Below, in pieces: positions 1-9,356 of a DNA stretch of 64,000 nt. Position 1 is the first letter of the stretch, and each line of letters opens with the position of its first letter. The notes under the pieces are model-generated. The model did no database searches. It worked only from the letters and a program-made list of their open reading frames with translations, and was not told where the DNA came from. Where the stretch lies: NCBI GenBank assembly GCA_029782215.1, contig JAKOVD010000107.1:55643-119642 (forward strand), read 5' to 3'. The translations under genes and the position numbers were made by a program. The DNA is from Chloroflexota bacterium. GTDB taxonomy: Bacteria; Chloroflexota; Anaerolineae; J102.

Positions 1-8
1 GTACACCC

Positions 9-3000
9 TTGGCAATGACGTTCGGAAGATACCGGGTCACCCGCCTGGTCGGACGCGGCGGGATGGCAGAAGTCTACGAGGGGGAGCAGCCCGATCTGGG
101 TCGCCGTGTGGCCATCAAGGCCATCCTGCCGCAGCTCGCGGAGGCGCCGGGGTTTGAAGAGCGCTTCCGCCGCGAAGCCCGGCTGATCGCTTCGCTGCGC
201 CATCCTCACATCGTGCAGGTGTATGACTTCGACGTGGTGGATGGCAGGGCGTTCATGGTCATGGAGTACCTGGAAGGGGGCACGCTCGCCGATCGCCTGC
301 AGGCTGCCCAAGCGCAAGGCAACACGGTCCCACTGGCGGTCACGGTAAGCTTGCTGGATGCCCTGGCCAGCGCCCTGGACTACGCGCACGGCCAGGGCGT
401 GATTCACCGCGACATCAAACCCGCCAACATCCTCTTCACGTCCGGCGGCCAGCCGGTGCTTTCGGATTTCGGCATTGCCTTCCTGGAGGAGGAGTCGGCC
501 CGGTTGACGGCGACCGGCGCCATCATTGGCAGCCCGGCCTATATGGCGCCGGAACAGGCGACAGGCCAAGAGGTGGACGCGCGCAGCGACCTCTATGCCT
601 TGGGCGTGGTGGTCTATGAGCTTGCGACCGGTCGCGTGCCCTTCGAGGGCAAGACGCCCACGGCGATTTTGCTGAAACAGGTGCAGGAGCCGCCCCCATC
701 GCCCCGGACTCTGAATCCGCACCTGCCGGAGGGACTGGAGGCGGTGCTGCTGCACGCCCTGGCCAAAGACCCGGCGGACCGTTACCCCAGCGCCGGCGCC
801 CTGGAGCAGGCCTTTCGCGGCGCACTGCAGGCGGAGGCAGGCAAAGGCGGCGAGGCAAGCAGGGACGCCGCCAGCCAGAGCGAGGAGCCGGCGGCAACTG
901 CTTCGGAACCGGAGCCAACGCCTGCAGCCGTTGAGGCAGAGCAGGCAGGTTGGCTGACCAGGGTGCTCATGGCGGCTGATGTGGTGGCGCCGCTCGTGGG
1001 CGCGGACGCGAAGGGCGAACGACCAGCGCGGCAGGACCGCCGCGCCCGACTGGCGGCGCTGCTGGGCGCCATCGCCATCTTCGTCGCGCTCATCAATTTC
1101 GTCAACGGCGTGCTTGACCTTGTCAACGTCTCCGAGTGGCCCCTTGTTCGCGCCTGGCCCTTCGTGATTGCGGCGCTTCTCGTCGCCGGGGTCGGCCTTT
1201 CCGTCTACACGATCAGGACGGCGCCTACCCGCCGCCGCCGCTGGGAGGCCGCAGCCGTGTTGGTCGCCGTCGCCGTCGCCGCCCTGACGTGGGGAAGCTG
1301 GACGGCATACCAACGCTTCAAGCCCGCCGAGGCGTTCCTGGTGACGGTCAACCAGTTCGACGGCAGCCAGGCCAGCGCCAAGCTTGATATCGCCCGCGGC
1401 ATCAGCGACAGCCTGCGCCGTGAGCTGGTCGATGTCGATGCCCCCATCGCCGTGGAACGCACCGGCGAGCCGGTCGAGGACGAGGCGCAGGCGCGGCAGC
1501 TCGGCGAGAGCCGCAAGTCGACGCTTGTGATCTGGGGCTGGTACGATGACAAACGCTTTCGCTCGTTCGTCGAGTTGATCAAGCTTCCCGACCTGAGACA
1601 GCGCGGACTCAGCCCGCGCCTTTCCAGCTCCGTGGCGGCCGCGCTGGCGCCGGAGAAGACGGCGGGCGCTCCTGCCGCGTTGAACCCTGCGGCGCTGTCC
1701 AGCTACACCAGCATCCCTGCCAGTATGCAGAGTGTGGACTTCGAGCTGGACAATGCCTCCCAGCAGATGGCGTACGTGGCCGAGGCGATCCTGGGCATCG
1801 GTATGTATGGCAACGGTTCTTTCACGGAGGCGTTGGCACTTTTTGACAAGGCGCTGGCGCACGGTGGGGAAGGCAGCGAGAGCTTCCTGGGGGCGGACAA
1901 GGTTTACTTCCACCGGGCCATGGCCCTGTTTGCCCTTGGGCGCCAGGACGAGGCGATTCCCGACCTCGAGAAGGCCATCGCGCTCAAGCCTGACCTCTAC
2001 GAGGCTCACCACAACCTGGCCCTGGCCTATGCTCAGACCTGCAACCCCAGCCTCCATCTCGACCGGGCGATCGCCGAAGCCGAAACCGCCGTGCGCCTGC
2101 GCCCCGATGAGCCGGAGGCGCACCGCCTGGCGGCGGACCTGTACCACCGCGCCGGCCGCGATGCGGACGCGGAAGCGGCCGTCAAGCAGGCGTTGGCGCT
2201 GCGGGACGACGATCCTTTGAGCTACCAGCTCCTGGGTGGAATCGAAGCCAGCCTGGGGAACCAGGCCGCCAGCCAGGAGGCCTTCGCCAGGGTGGTGGCG
2301 CTGACCCCGGAGTCCGGCGCCGGCCAGGACGCGGTCACGGCCGGCCTGCAGCGGGGCGATGCGCTTGTCGGCGGGGGGCGCTACGCCGAAGCCATCGCTG
2401 CCTATGAGGCGGCCCGCACCGCCGCCCCCGACCGTACGGAACCTGTGCGCGGGCTGGGCAACGCCTACTACTGGAACGGCGACACGGACAAGGCGATCGA
2501 CGCCTACCAGGCATGGGCGCAGATGGCGCCGGCCGACCCGGATGCGCCGCTCCTCCTGGGCCTGGCCCTGGCCCACATGGGCAAGACCGACCAGGCCATT
2601 ACGGCGCTGGAAACGGCGGCAAAGCTGGCGAAGTGCGACGCGGCGCCGGCCCTCGTGCTGGCGGGGCTCTTCTGGCAGCAGCAGGCGTATGACCGCGCCA
2701 TCCAGGCCTATGAGACGGCCCTCGCCATCGACCCCAGCAACGCCGATGCCCAGTACGTGCTCGGCAGCACCTACCTCCTGCAGGATAGCCTGGACAAGGC
2801 GATCGCACCTCTGGAGGCAGCGGTGCGCCTGCAGCCTGATTTCCCTGAGGCGTGGCGTAGCCTGGGGCACATCTACTTTGCGAAGCAGCGCTGGCAGGAT
2901 GCCGCCGCCGCCTATGAACGGCTGTCGGTCCTGCAGCCAGGCGACGCCAACGCTCTGGCCTTCCTGGGCGACGCCTATTCACTGTTGGGACGTCGGGCCG

Positions 3001-4289
3001 ATGCCGTAAGCGCTTACGAGAAGTCGCTGCAGGTCGAGGACAACGCCGCCACGCGCGCACTCCTGGGCACAGTGAAAGCGCAGATGGGGGACCTGGCAGG
3101 CGCCGAGGCGGCGTACCGGCAGGCGCTGGTGCTGGAGCCGGGGAATGCCATCGCGCAGGAAGCCCTGGGCAGCCTGCTTCTGCAAACGGGGCGCCTGCAA
3201 GAAGCGGAAGCCAGTTTGCGCAAGGCCCTTGCGGCCGGCGCCACGCCGGCACGAGACCTCAAGCTTGCCACGGCCTTGGGTCAGTTGGGCCGCACGGACG
3301 AGGCGATCCAGGCCGTGGAGGCCGCGATCGCCCTGGACCCGCAGGATGCATCTGCTCGCCTCCAATTGGGGGACCTGTATGCCCGCCAGGGCGAGCTGGC
3401 GCAGGCGCAGCAGGCTTACCAGGCGGCGCTGGACCGCCAGCCGCAGAACGCACAGGCGCACTATGCCCTGGCCCAGGTCGCGTACAGACAGTGCAGTCCC
3501 AGCGCCGCCGTGCAGTCCATTGGCCAGGCCATGACCCTGGCCCCGGACAACAGCGTCTTCCGCGTCGTGCAGGCCGGGCTGCTGGAGGCGGCGGGCCGCA
3601 GGGCCGAAGCAAGCCCGCTCTACGACACGTTCGCCAAGGCGCCGCCGGAGGATGTCCTGGCGCACAATGCGGCAGGCAGTCGTCTGTTCTGGAACGGCCA
3701 ATACGCCGAGGCGGCACAGCAGTTCGAGCGCATCCTGTCCCCAATCGCGCCCCCTGCCTGGGCCGCCTACCTGGCGCACATGGGGCTGGGCCGCACTTAC
3801 CTGGCCGAGGCCAGGCTGCTGCCGGCGCAGTCGGAGTTCGAGCAGGCGCTAGCAGCCCTCCCCGCCAACGGCGCCGAACCGCAGATGGCGCTTGGCGATG
3901 TCGCCCTCAAGGGGGGCGACCCGCCTGCGGCCCTGGCGGCTTATGACCGGGCGGCGGCGCTGCTTCCGGCCTACCGGGCGGGCAACGATGCGGACCTCGC
4001 CGGGCTGCTGGAGGTCGGGCTGCAGGTACGCCGGGCCATCGCCCTCGACCGCTCGGGCGAGGCGTCTGCGGCCAAAGCGGCGCGGGAACAGGCGCTCAGC
4101 CTGGCCAAAGCCGTAGTGGACAAGGTCCCCCGGTCTCCGTTGGGCCACGTGGCCCTGGGTCTGGCCAACCGGGCAGCCGGAGACGCGAAGGCGGCGGACG
4201 CGGCGTTCGCCACGGCGGTTGAATGCGACCAGACGTTGGCGCAGCAAGTGCGCATCCTGGAAGCGTATCTGCGAAGCCTGGCGTCCTGA
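9..4289 (+). CDS. Ser/Thr protein kinase with three membrane segments and a long TPR tail
   Basis: Bacterial Hanks-type (PknB-like) receptor kinase. The kinase domain occupies roughly residues 8-285: glycine loop GRGGMAEVY, catalytic Lys37 in VAIK, HRD at 133-135 (IHRDIKPANI), DFG at 153-155 and the APE motif (YMAPEQA). Three hydrophobic segments follow at about residues 347-435. The rest (about 600-1426) is an almost unbroken series of tetratricopeptide repeats, normally a protein-protein scaffold. The kinase side should be cytoplasmic. With three membrane segments the TPR tail would lie outside, unlike the usual PASTA ectodomain; this topology is inferred. The start is uncertain: TTG at 9 or ATG at 15 both fit just before the kinase fold, but the frame stays open to the window edge. 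It converges on the histidine kinase gene. Confidence 0.9.
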   Translation: MAMTFGRYRVTRLVGRGGMAEVYEGEQPDLGRRVAIKAILPQLAEAPGFEERFRREARLIASLRHPHIVQVYDFDVVDGRAFMVMEYLEGGTLADRLQAAQAQGNTVPLAVTVSLLDALASALDYAHGQGVIHRDIKPANILFTSGGQPVLSDFGIAFLEEESARLTATGAIIGSPAYMAPEQATGQEVDARSDLYALGVVVYELATGRVPFEGKTPTAILLKQVQEPPPSPRTLNPHLPEGLEAVLLHALAKDPADRYPSAGALEQAFRGALQAEAGKGGEASRDAASQSEEPAATASEPEPTPAAVEAEQAGWLTRVLMAADVVAPLVGADAKGERPARQDRRARLAALLGAIAIFVALINFVNGVLDLVNVSEWPLVRAWPFVIAALLVAGVGLSVYTIRTAPTRRRRWEAAAVLVAVAVAALTWGSWTAYQRFKPAEAFLVTVNQFDGSQASAKLDIARGISDSLRRELVDVDAPIAVERTGEPVEDEAQARQLGESRKSTLVIWGWYDDKRFRSFVELIKLPDLRQRGLSPRLSSSVAAALAPEKTAGAPAALNPAALSSYTSIPASMQSVDFELDNASQQMAYVAEAILGIGMYGNGSFTEALALFDKALAHGGEGSESFLGADKVYFHRAMALFALGRQDEAIPDLEKAIALKPDLYEAHHNLALAYAQTCNPSLHLDRAIAEAETAVRLRPDEPEAHRLAADLYHRAGRDADAEAAVKQALALRDDDPLSYQLLGGIEASLGNQAASQEAFARVVALTPESGAGQDAVTAGLQRGDALVGGGRYAEAIAAYEAARTAAPDRTEPVRGLGNAYYWNGDTDKAIDAYQAWAQMAPADPDAPLLLGLALAHMGKTDQAITALETAAKLAKCDAAPALVLAGLFWQQQAYDRAIQAYETALAIDPSNADAQYVLGSTYLLQDSLDKAIAPLEAAVRLQPDFPEAWRSLGHIYFAKQRWQDAAAAYERLSVLQPGDANALAFLGDAYSLLGRRADAVSAYEKSLQVEDNAATRALLGTVKAQMGDLAGAEAAYRQALVLEPGNAIAQEALGSLLLQTGRLQEAEASLRKALAAGATPARDLKLATALGQLGRTDEAIQAVEAAIALDPQDASARLQLGDLYARQGELAQAQQAYQAALDRQPQNAQAHYALAQVAYRQCSPSAAVQSIGQAMTLAPDNSVFRVVQAGLLEAAGRRAEASPLYDTFAKAPPEDVLAHNAAGSRLFWNGQYAEAAQQFERILSPIAPPAWAAYLAHMGLGRTYLAEARLLPAQSEFEQALAALPANGAEPQMALGDVALKGGDPPAALAAYDRAAALLPAYRAGNDADLAGLLEVGLQVRRAIALDRSGEASAAKAAREQALSLAKAVVDKVPRSPLGHVALGLANRAAGDAKAADAAFATAVECDQTLAQQVRILEAYLRSLAS

Positions 4290-4323
4290 GCGGCTCCGCC
4301 AACGGCTCCCCTCATCAGCTCCC

Positions 4324-5739
4324 TCACGGTCGCTGCTCGGAAGTCACCTGCTGCCCGCTGCCTGCCGGCAGTCTCACGGTGAACCGGCTGCCTTCGCCTA
4401 CCTTGCTCTCCAGCTCGATGTCGCCCCCGTGCGCCCGCACCAGGTCGTGGGCAATGGTGAGGCCCAGACCCAGGCCATAGGGATAGCGGGTGACCTGGGG
4501 ACTGCGGTAGAAGGGATCGAAGACATGATCCATGTCTTCGGCGGCAATGCCGAGGCCGGTGTCGGCAATGGCGATGAGCAGGCGGCCGCCGTCGGCGGTG
4601 GCCTGGACGCTGACCTGGCCCGCCACCGTGTACTTGACGGCGTTGCTCAACAGGTTGGAGAGCGCCTGCGCCAGGCGACCGGGGTCGACGTCGAGGGTCG
4701 GCAGGTCGGGTGCAATCTGCGCCTCCCACTGGAGGCCTTTGTCGATGGCGGCAGCCCGCCACGGCGCCAGGACGGGGGGCAGCCAGGCATTCATGTCGGT
4801 CGGACGGCGGTCAAGATGAACGTTGCCCTCCACCTGACCGTGAAGCTGCGAGAGCTCGTCGAGGAGGGGCGTCATCCGCTCGATCTCCATCTCAATGCCC
4901 TCGAGCAGCTCAGCGCGGATGGCGGCGTCTTCGCCTGCGTCCTGGCGCAGGACATGAACGGCCGAGCGGATGGCTCCCAGGGGGCGACCCAGCTCGTGTA
5001 CGATGTTGGCAAGGGAACGGCGGCGGCTATCTTCCAGACTGCTTAGCCGCGCCGCCAGCAGGTTGATCGACTCGGACAGCCCGCGGATCTCGACGGGGCC
5101 TGAGACGGGCAGCGGCTGCACGGCCTGGCCGTGGGCAATGCCCACGGCGGCGTTGGCGGCGCGTCCGATGGGTCGCTCCAGCCAGACGGCCAGGATGAGG
5201 CCCACCACGCTGCCGACCACCACGCCCACCACCAGGATGGCAAGCACCAGGAGCCGCAGGCGGCCGAATTGGGAGGTGACGCCTGCCAGGGTCTCGCTCA
5301 TCCCGACAATGCCCACGAGCTGCTGCTGGGCGTTAACCACCGGCACAAGCACCTGGCCGCGCCCTGCCCAGCCGTAGGTAACGATGACGCTCGTCCGTCC
5401 CGACAGAGCCTGGTCGATGCCCTCCCAGTCCAGCGGCTGGGCGCCCTGGTCACTGAGCGCGATCAGGGCGCCATCAGGGCGCATCAGGACGATGGGCCCG
5501 TCGGAGTAGATGCGCATCTCACTTACGAAGGCTTCCGCTCGCCGGGGGTCGCTGAAGATCGCGGGGTTGGTGGCCAGGGCCTGGGCCATGAGATTCGCCT
5601 GCTGGGACAAGCGCTGCGAGTACTGGCTGAGCAGGAACTGTGTCTCCAGCAGGTAGATGAGGCTGATCGCCACCAGCGGAGCGACGATGGCAAGCGGCAG
5701 GATATGGCTGAAGATGAGGCGGCTGCGCAGCGTACGCAT
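4324..5739 (-). CDS. Two-component sensor histidine kinase
   Basis: Membrane sensor kinase of 471 residues. A first membrane helix near residues 10-30 and a second around 160-185 enclose an extracytoplasmic sensor region of about 130 residues. A HAMP-like linker, a HisKA dimerisation domain with the phospho-acceptor in NIVHELGRP, and a HATPase domain (N box NLLSNAVKYT, DTGLGI, GLGLGLTIAHDL) follow. ATG at 5739 lies one base after the stop of the response regulator (TGA-T-ATG), so the pair is translationally coupled; the longer frame to 5772 would overlap the regulator and is not favoured. The signal sensed is unknown. The shared promoter architecture with htrA suggests envelope stress, which is inference. 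Confidence 0.93.
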   Translation of the reverse strand: MRTLRSRLIFSHILPLAIVAPLVAISLIYLLETQFLLSQYSQRLSQQANLMAQALATNPAIFSDPRRAEAFVSEMRIYSDGPIVLMRPDGALIALSDQGAQPLDWEGIDQALSGRTSVIVTYGWAGRGQVLVPVVNAQQQLVGIVGMSETLAGVTSQFGRLRLLVLAILVVGVVVGSVVGLILAVWLERPIGRAANAAVGIAHGQAVQPLPVSGPVEIRGLSESINLLAARLSSLEDSRRRSLANIVHELGRPLGAIRSAVHVLRQDAGEDAAIRAELLEGIEMEIERMTPLLDELSQLHGQVEGNVHLDRRPTDMNAWLPPVLAPWRAAAIDKGLQWEAQIAPDLPTLDVDPGRLAQALSNLLSNAVKYTVAGQVSVQATADGGRLLIAIADTGLGIAAEDMDHVFDPFYRSPQVTRYPYGLGLGLTIAHDLVRAHGGDIELESKVGEGSRFTVRLPAGSGQQVTSEQRP

Positions 5740-5740
5740 A

Positions 5741-6442
5741 TCAGACCGTTTGCGGGACGAGCTTGTAGCCAACGCCGCGCACGTTCACGAGGCGCTGCGG
5801 GTTGTTGGGATCCACTTCGATCTTCTCGCGAAGCCAGCGCACGTGCACATAGACGACCTGGGGTTCGCCGCTGAATTCCGCCCCCCAGACGCGGGCGATG
5901 AGGTCATCAAGCGAAAGCACCTTGCCGGCTTCCAGGGCCAAGGTGTGCAGCAGGGCAAACTCGCGGCCGGTCAGCTCGATCGATGAGCCGGCGATTGTGA
6001 CCGTGTGGGCGGCGGCATCGATGACGAGGTCGCCGACGACCAGCGGCTCGCTGGCGACCGTGCCAGGCTCACCCTGCCGCGCCGAGCGCCTGAGTACGGC
6101 GCGCACGTGGGCCAGCAGCACATCCGGGTTGAACGGCTTGGTGATATAGCCATCCGCCCCAAGCTCCAGCCCAAGGATCTCGTCCAGTTCGCGGCGCCGC
6201 GCCGTGACGAAGATGACGGGTGCATCCACCGTCTGCTGGAACCGGCGCAGCGCTTCCAGCCCGTCCATGCCCGGCAGACCCACGTCCAACAGGATCAGGT
6301 CGGGCCGGTCGCGCTGGACGAGGGCAAGGGCGTCCTCGGCGGTGGCCGCCGTGCTGGCGCGGTAGCCCGCCGCTTCGAGCTGGAGGCCCAGGCTGCGTCG
6401 CAGAAGGGCGTCGTCATCGACTACGAGGATGTGCTTGGCCAT
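5741..6442 (-). CDS. OmpR/PhoB-family response regulator
   Basis: DNA-binding response regulator of 233 residues. The receiver domain has acidic residues in VVDDDALLRR, the phospho-acceptor Asp in LILLDVGLPGMDG, the conserved Thr in VTARR and Lys in YITKPFN. The C-terminal winged helix ends with the hallmark VYVHVRWLREKIE...VRGVGYKLV of OmpR-family proteins. Family members bind as head-to-tail dimers to direct repeats spaced about 11 bp. ATG at 6442 begins exactly at the receiver fold (MAKHILVVDDD); the 35 extra residues upstream do not look like protein. The gene is first in an operon with the sensor kinase. Its own upstream region carries four 11-bp-spaced half-sites, so autoregulation is likely. 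Confidence 0.95.
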   Translation of the reverse strand: MAKHILVVDDDALLRRSLGLQLEAAGYRASTAATAEDALALVQRDRPDLILLDVGLPGMDGLEALRRFQQTVDAPVIFVTARRRELDEILGLELGADGYITKPFNPDVLLAHVRAVLRRSARQGEPGTVASEPLVVGDLVIDAAAHTVTIAGSSIELTGREFALLHTLALEAGKVLSLDDLIARVWGAEFSGEPQVVYVHVRWLREKIEVDPNNPQRLVNVRGVGYKLVPQTV

Positions 6443-6578
6443 GGCGGTGGCATTGAGGTCCAGTCGTTCCTGGAAGATCGAACCTGCGTTCACGGTGATT
6501 CTAGCTGAAGGGCCACCCAAGACAAAGGATCGAAAAGCAGCACTCACGTCTGCCTGGGAGAAGACGCGACATACCTTG

Positions 6579-6644
6579 AGTGTAGCAACCTATGTTCGTC
6601 TCGCCCTTAATGACGCCTAGAGGATGCCTTAAGCGAGACTTAAG
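6579..6644 (-). promoter_or_regulatory. Promoter of the response-regulator operon with four half-sites at 11-bp steps
   Basis: On the minus strand a TACACT -10 box lies at 6584-6579. Upstream, half-sites begin at plus positions 6606 (CTTAAT), 6617 (CTAGAG, degenerate), 6628 (CTTAAG) and 6639 (CTTAAG), exactly 11 bp apart, the period used by OmpR/PhoB-type dimers. The nearest half-site overlaps the -35 position, as in PhoB-activated promoters. The same layout, including the 22-bp offset from first half-site to -10, recurs upstream of htrA at 20527-20592. The repeats could also influence the divergent gene at 6791. Confidence 0.65.
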
Positions 6645-6664
6645 CGGCGCCGGGCTCTGCCTCT

Positions 6665-6692
6665 TTGCGCGGCCCATGCCTCAGGATACAAT
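6665..6692 (+). promoter_or_regulatory. Candidate sigma-70 promoter for the glycosyltransferase gene
   Basis: TTGCGC at 6665-6670 and TACAAT at 6687-6692 are separated by 16 bases, about 100 bases before the ATG at 6791. The -10 is good and the -35 weak. It lies directly downstream of the OmpR-type half-site array, so a shared divergent control region is possible. The remainder of 6443-6790 shows no gene. Confidence 0.35.
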
Positions 6693-6790
6693 GAGCCCAT
6701 GCGTGGCAAACCGGCCAGACTCCCCGAAGATACCGTCTCCGACCCAGCCCACAATGCTTCGGCGCCGCAGCGCCTGCTGCCGGAGCGCCC

Positions 6791-8392
6791 ATGAGCGCGG
6801 CGTCCGCCAGGCCGGGGGCGCGGCTTTGGGGTGAGCGCCTGGCGCTGGCGCTCCTGGCGGCGCTGGCCGCGCTGCTTTTGATTGTCCGACCCACCCAGGT
6901 CCCGGCTCTTTGGTTTGACGAAGGCTGGAACCTCGATGTGGCGGCCAACCTGGCAAGTCGCGGCAGCTACGCTCAGCTCGCCATGGGCCAGCTCGTGGCG
7001 CCGGACCTGGTCAGCACGGGGTGGCCCGGCATCGTACCCCTGGCAGCCAGTTTTCGCTTGTTTGGGATCGGTGACTGGCAGGGACGGCTCCCCGGCATCG
7101 TGTTCACGGCTGCGGTGCTGGGACTCCTCTACCTCTTGGGCCGCAGGCTCTACAACTCGTTGGTGGGTGCAGGAACCCTTTTTGTGGCGCTGCTGATGAC
7201 TGGCGCTCACATCCACCTGCATCCTGTGATCCTGGGGCGACAGGCGATCGGGGAGATTCCGGCGCTCTTTTATCTGCTGCTGGGCTACCTCATTTTGCTT
7301 TGGGGATGGGAGAGGCGGCCGTGGCTCGCTGTGGCCAGTGCGCTTTGCTGGGGAGTGGCGCTGGCGACGAAGTCGCAGATGATTCCCTTTCTGGCGGCGT
7401 CATTGCTTGTGGCCGCGGGCATGGCCGGATTCCGGAGGCGCTGGCGTTGGACGCTGCTCCTGGCAGGCGCCCTGGTTCTGAGCCTGGCGGTCTTCCTGCT
7501 GGCCAACGCGGCCCAGCCCTACCTGTTTCCAGGCCCCTCCCTCCCGGAGTCGCGGTTGGGGGCGCTGTTCCAGGGCATGGCGGCGGGGAGGAGCAACACG
7601 AACCTGGACATGGTGTTCGTGACTGCCCTGGCGCCGCACCTCGCGGCCCTGACTGCGGCATGGACGGTCCTGCTCCCGGCCGTCGCGGGGCTTGGCTGGG
7701 CAGCGTGGAGGCTGGCGAGCGGCCGGGACGAGTCCGCGGACGCGTCGCCTGCGCGAAGCTCCGCCGAGGTTGCGCTGCTGGCCTTGACCGGTAGCTGGCT
7801 GCTCTGGTGGGGGGGCCTTTCGATCGGATGGCTGCGCTATCTCTTCCCAGGCCTGCTGGTGAGCAGCCTGTTCACGGCGCGGCTGCTGCACGACCTGACG
7901 GGCGGTTTCAGTCTCGCCTATGTGGGCGCACAGCTCAGGACGCTGGCCAGCCCGCAGCGATGGACCCTCCGTACTGCCGGCGTTCTCGCCGCCGTGGCGC
8001 TGGTCCTGATCGCGGGCTTTGCCACCGCCAGGACCCTGGACCAGGCCTACCGGCGCGACGCGGACGCTTCGCTGCCCGCGGCCATCGCCTACCTGAACGG
8101 CGAAACGCCCGGCGACGCCGTGGTGGAGACATTCGAGAGCGAGCTGCTCTTCCTTTTGCAGCGCCGGGCTCACTACCCCTCGAACGAGGTTCAGTTCCAG
8201 CTCAACCGCCGCGCCTTTCTCGGCCAGGACATTGAGGTCTCGTATGATCCTCTGCAGGCGGACCCTGACCTGCTCGTGGTGGGACCGATGGGCAAGCTCT
8301 GGAACCTGTACGAACCCGCGATCGCAGACGGCTCCTTCCGCCTCGTGCGGCAGGAGGGACTGTACGACATCTACGAACGCGTGCGGCAGTGA
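6791..8392 (+). CDS. GT39/ArnT-like polytopic membrane glycosyltransferase
   Basis: Integral membrane protein of 533 residues with about ten to twelve hydrophobic helices and a C-terminal soluble tail. An acidic pair early in the first extracytoplasmic loop (ALWFDEGWNLD) matches the catalytic Asp-Glu signature of the dolichyl/undecaprenyl-phosphate sugar transferases (GT-C fold, PMT/ArnT group), which move a lipid-linked sugar onto protein or lipid outside the membrane. Family assignment rests on topology and this motif; the acceptor is unknown. ATG at 6791 is chosen because the first membrane helix follows within 15 residues. Confidence 0.75.
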   Translation: MSAASARPGARLWGERLALALLAALAALLLIVRPTQVPALWFDEGWNLDVAANLASRGSYAQLAMGQLVAPDLVSTGWPGIVPLAASFRLFGIGDWQGRLPGIVFTAAVLGLLYLLGRRLYNSLVGAGTLFVALLMTGAHIHLHPVILGRQAIGEIPALFYLLLGYLILLWGWERRPWLAVASALCWGVALATKSQMIPFLAASLLVAAGMAGFRRRWRWTLLLAGALVLSLAVFLLANAAQPYLFPGPSLPESRLGALFQGMAAGRSNTNLDMVFVTALAPHLAALTAAWTVLLPAVAGLGWAAWRLASGRDESADASPARSSAEVALLALTGSWLLWWGGLSIGWLRYLFPGLLVSSLFTARLLHDLTGGFSLAYVGAQLRTLASPQRWTLRTAGVLAAVALVLIAGFATARTLDQAYRRDADASLPAAIAYLNGETPGDAVVETFESELLFLLQRRAHYPSNEVQFQLNRRAFLGQDIEVSYDPLQADPDLLVVGPMGKLWNLYEPAIADGSFRLVRQEGLYDIYERVRQ

Positions 8393-8503
8393 GCACAGGG
8401 CAGAACTTCCAAGTCCTCCGGGAGGTGGCCGCGCGCTGCCCGACGGCGAGGTGTTCCTGCCGCAGCCCGGAGGTCTCTTCGTAAGCCTGGCGCGGCCGGG
8501 TGT

Positions 8504-8532
8504 TTGGCATCTATCCCGGTGGGGGGTACAAT
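8504..8532 (+). promoter_or_regulatory. Sigma-70-type promoter for the META lipoprotein gene
   Basis: TTGGCA at 8504-8509 and TACAAT at 8527-8532 are separated by exactly 17 bases, placing transcription start near 8539, about 63 bases before the ATG at 8602. It is the clearest promoter in the left part of the window. Confidence 0.6.
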
Positions 8533-8601
8533 CCGCGGGCGCGTTGCCGTTCGGGGCGACCGCAGGCTTCGACCCTACCCCATGACCAGGATGAAGCAAC
8601 C

Positions 8602-9276
8602 ATGAGAGCGCGCACCTCGTGCCGTTGGCACTGGCTGGCAGTCGTTATCGCCGGCGCCGCCCTATTGACCGCTTGCGGCCCTCGTTTGACGGGGCCGACG
8701 CCCGCGGTGCAGCCGGTGCCTATCGCCACGTCTTCGGGTGAGTCCATGCCGGCAGCTCCGGCGACGGCGGATGCCGGGAAGGCCACGCCTGCGGCGCCTG
8801 GCGCCCAGGCGACAGCAGCGCCTGCCGCCACGGCGGTCGATGATATGGGAGTGGAGACCGCCGCAACGGACACAGCATCTCCGGCGCCGGCGGGCGCCAC
8901 AGCCGTTGCTACGCTGCCGGCGCCTGCCAAGGGCCTGACAGGTGTGGTGTGGAACTGGACAAACACGACGGCGTCCGGGGGCGAGATCACCGCGGTGAGC
9001 CACCCCGACCGCTATACGATGGAGTTCCTGCCGGGAAACCGCGTGCGCGTGCGCGCCGACTGTAACAAGGGCACTGCCCTCTACACGCCGGACGGCGATA
9101 AGCTGACCATCCAGGTGGCGACGATGACCAAGGCGGCCTGCCATCCGCAGTCCAAGGCGCCCGCCTTTCTGGAGCAGATCGCGGCGACCGCAAGCTACAG
9201 GCTGGACGGCGCCGACCTGACCTTGGTGCTCAAGTCGGGCGACGCGATGCACTTTGTCCCGGCGCAAGCCGGGTGA
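8602..9276 (+). CDS. META-domain (HslJ-like) lipoprotein
   Basis: Secreted lipoprotein of 224 residues. ATG at 8602 starts a signal peptide with lipobox LLTAC, so the mature protein would be membrane-anchored through its N-terminal Cys. A low-complexity Ala/Pro/Thr linker runs to about residue 110. The C-terminal 105 residues form a META (DUF306) domain: LTGVVWNWTNT, RVRADCNKGTALY and a conserved Cys near AACHPQ. This is the fold of E. coli HslJ, linked to heat shock and novobiocin resistance but biochemically undefined. A strong promoter lies just upstream, so it is probably its own transcript. The longer reading frame from 8500 adds non-protein-like sequence and is rejected. Confidence 0.85.
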   Translation: MRARTSCRWHWLAVVIAGAALLTACGPRLTGPTPAVQPVPIATSSGESMPAAPATADAGKATPAAPGAQATAAPAATAVDDMGVETAATDTASPAPAGATAVATLPAPAKGLTGVVWNWTNTTASGGEITAVSHPDRYTMEFLPGNRVRVRADCNKGTALYTPDGDKLTIQVATMTKAACHPQSKAPAFLEQIAATASYRLDGADLTLVLKSGDAMHFVPAQAG

Positions 9277-9356
9277 GCGGCGTAACTTCCAAGTTCTCGA
9301 TGCGTCCTCATCGGTGAGAAGTGCGATTATCCGGCCAGGAACGAGGATGGTGACTC

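Noticed and set aside
4219..5046. Plus-strand 275-codon frame opposite the histidine kinase
   Set aside because: Shadow of the kinase catalytic domain, which is unambiguous on the minus strand.
8393..8601. CCTCCGGGAGG and similar short palindromes as a terminator after the GT39-like gene
   Set aside because: The stem is only 4-5 bp with no T-run; the only well-supported site in this gap is the promoter at 8504-8532.
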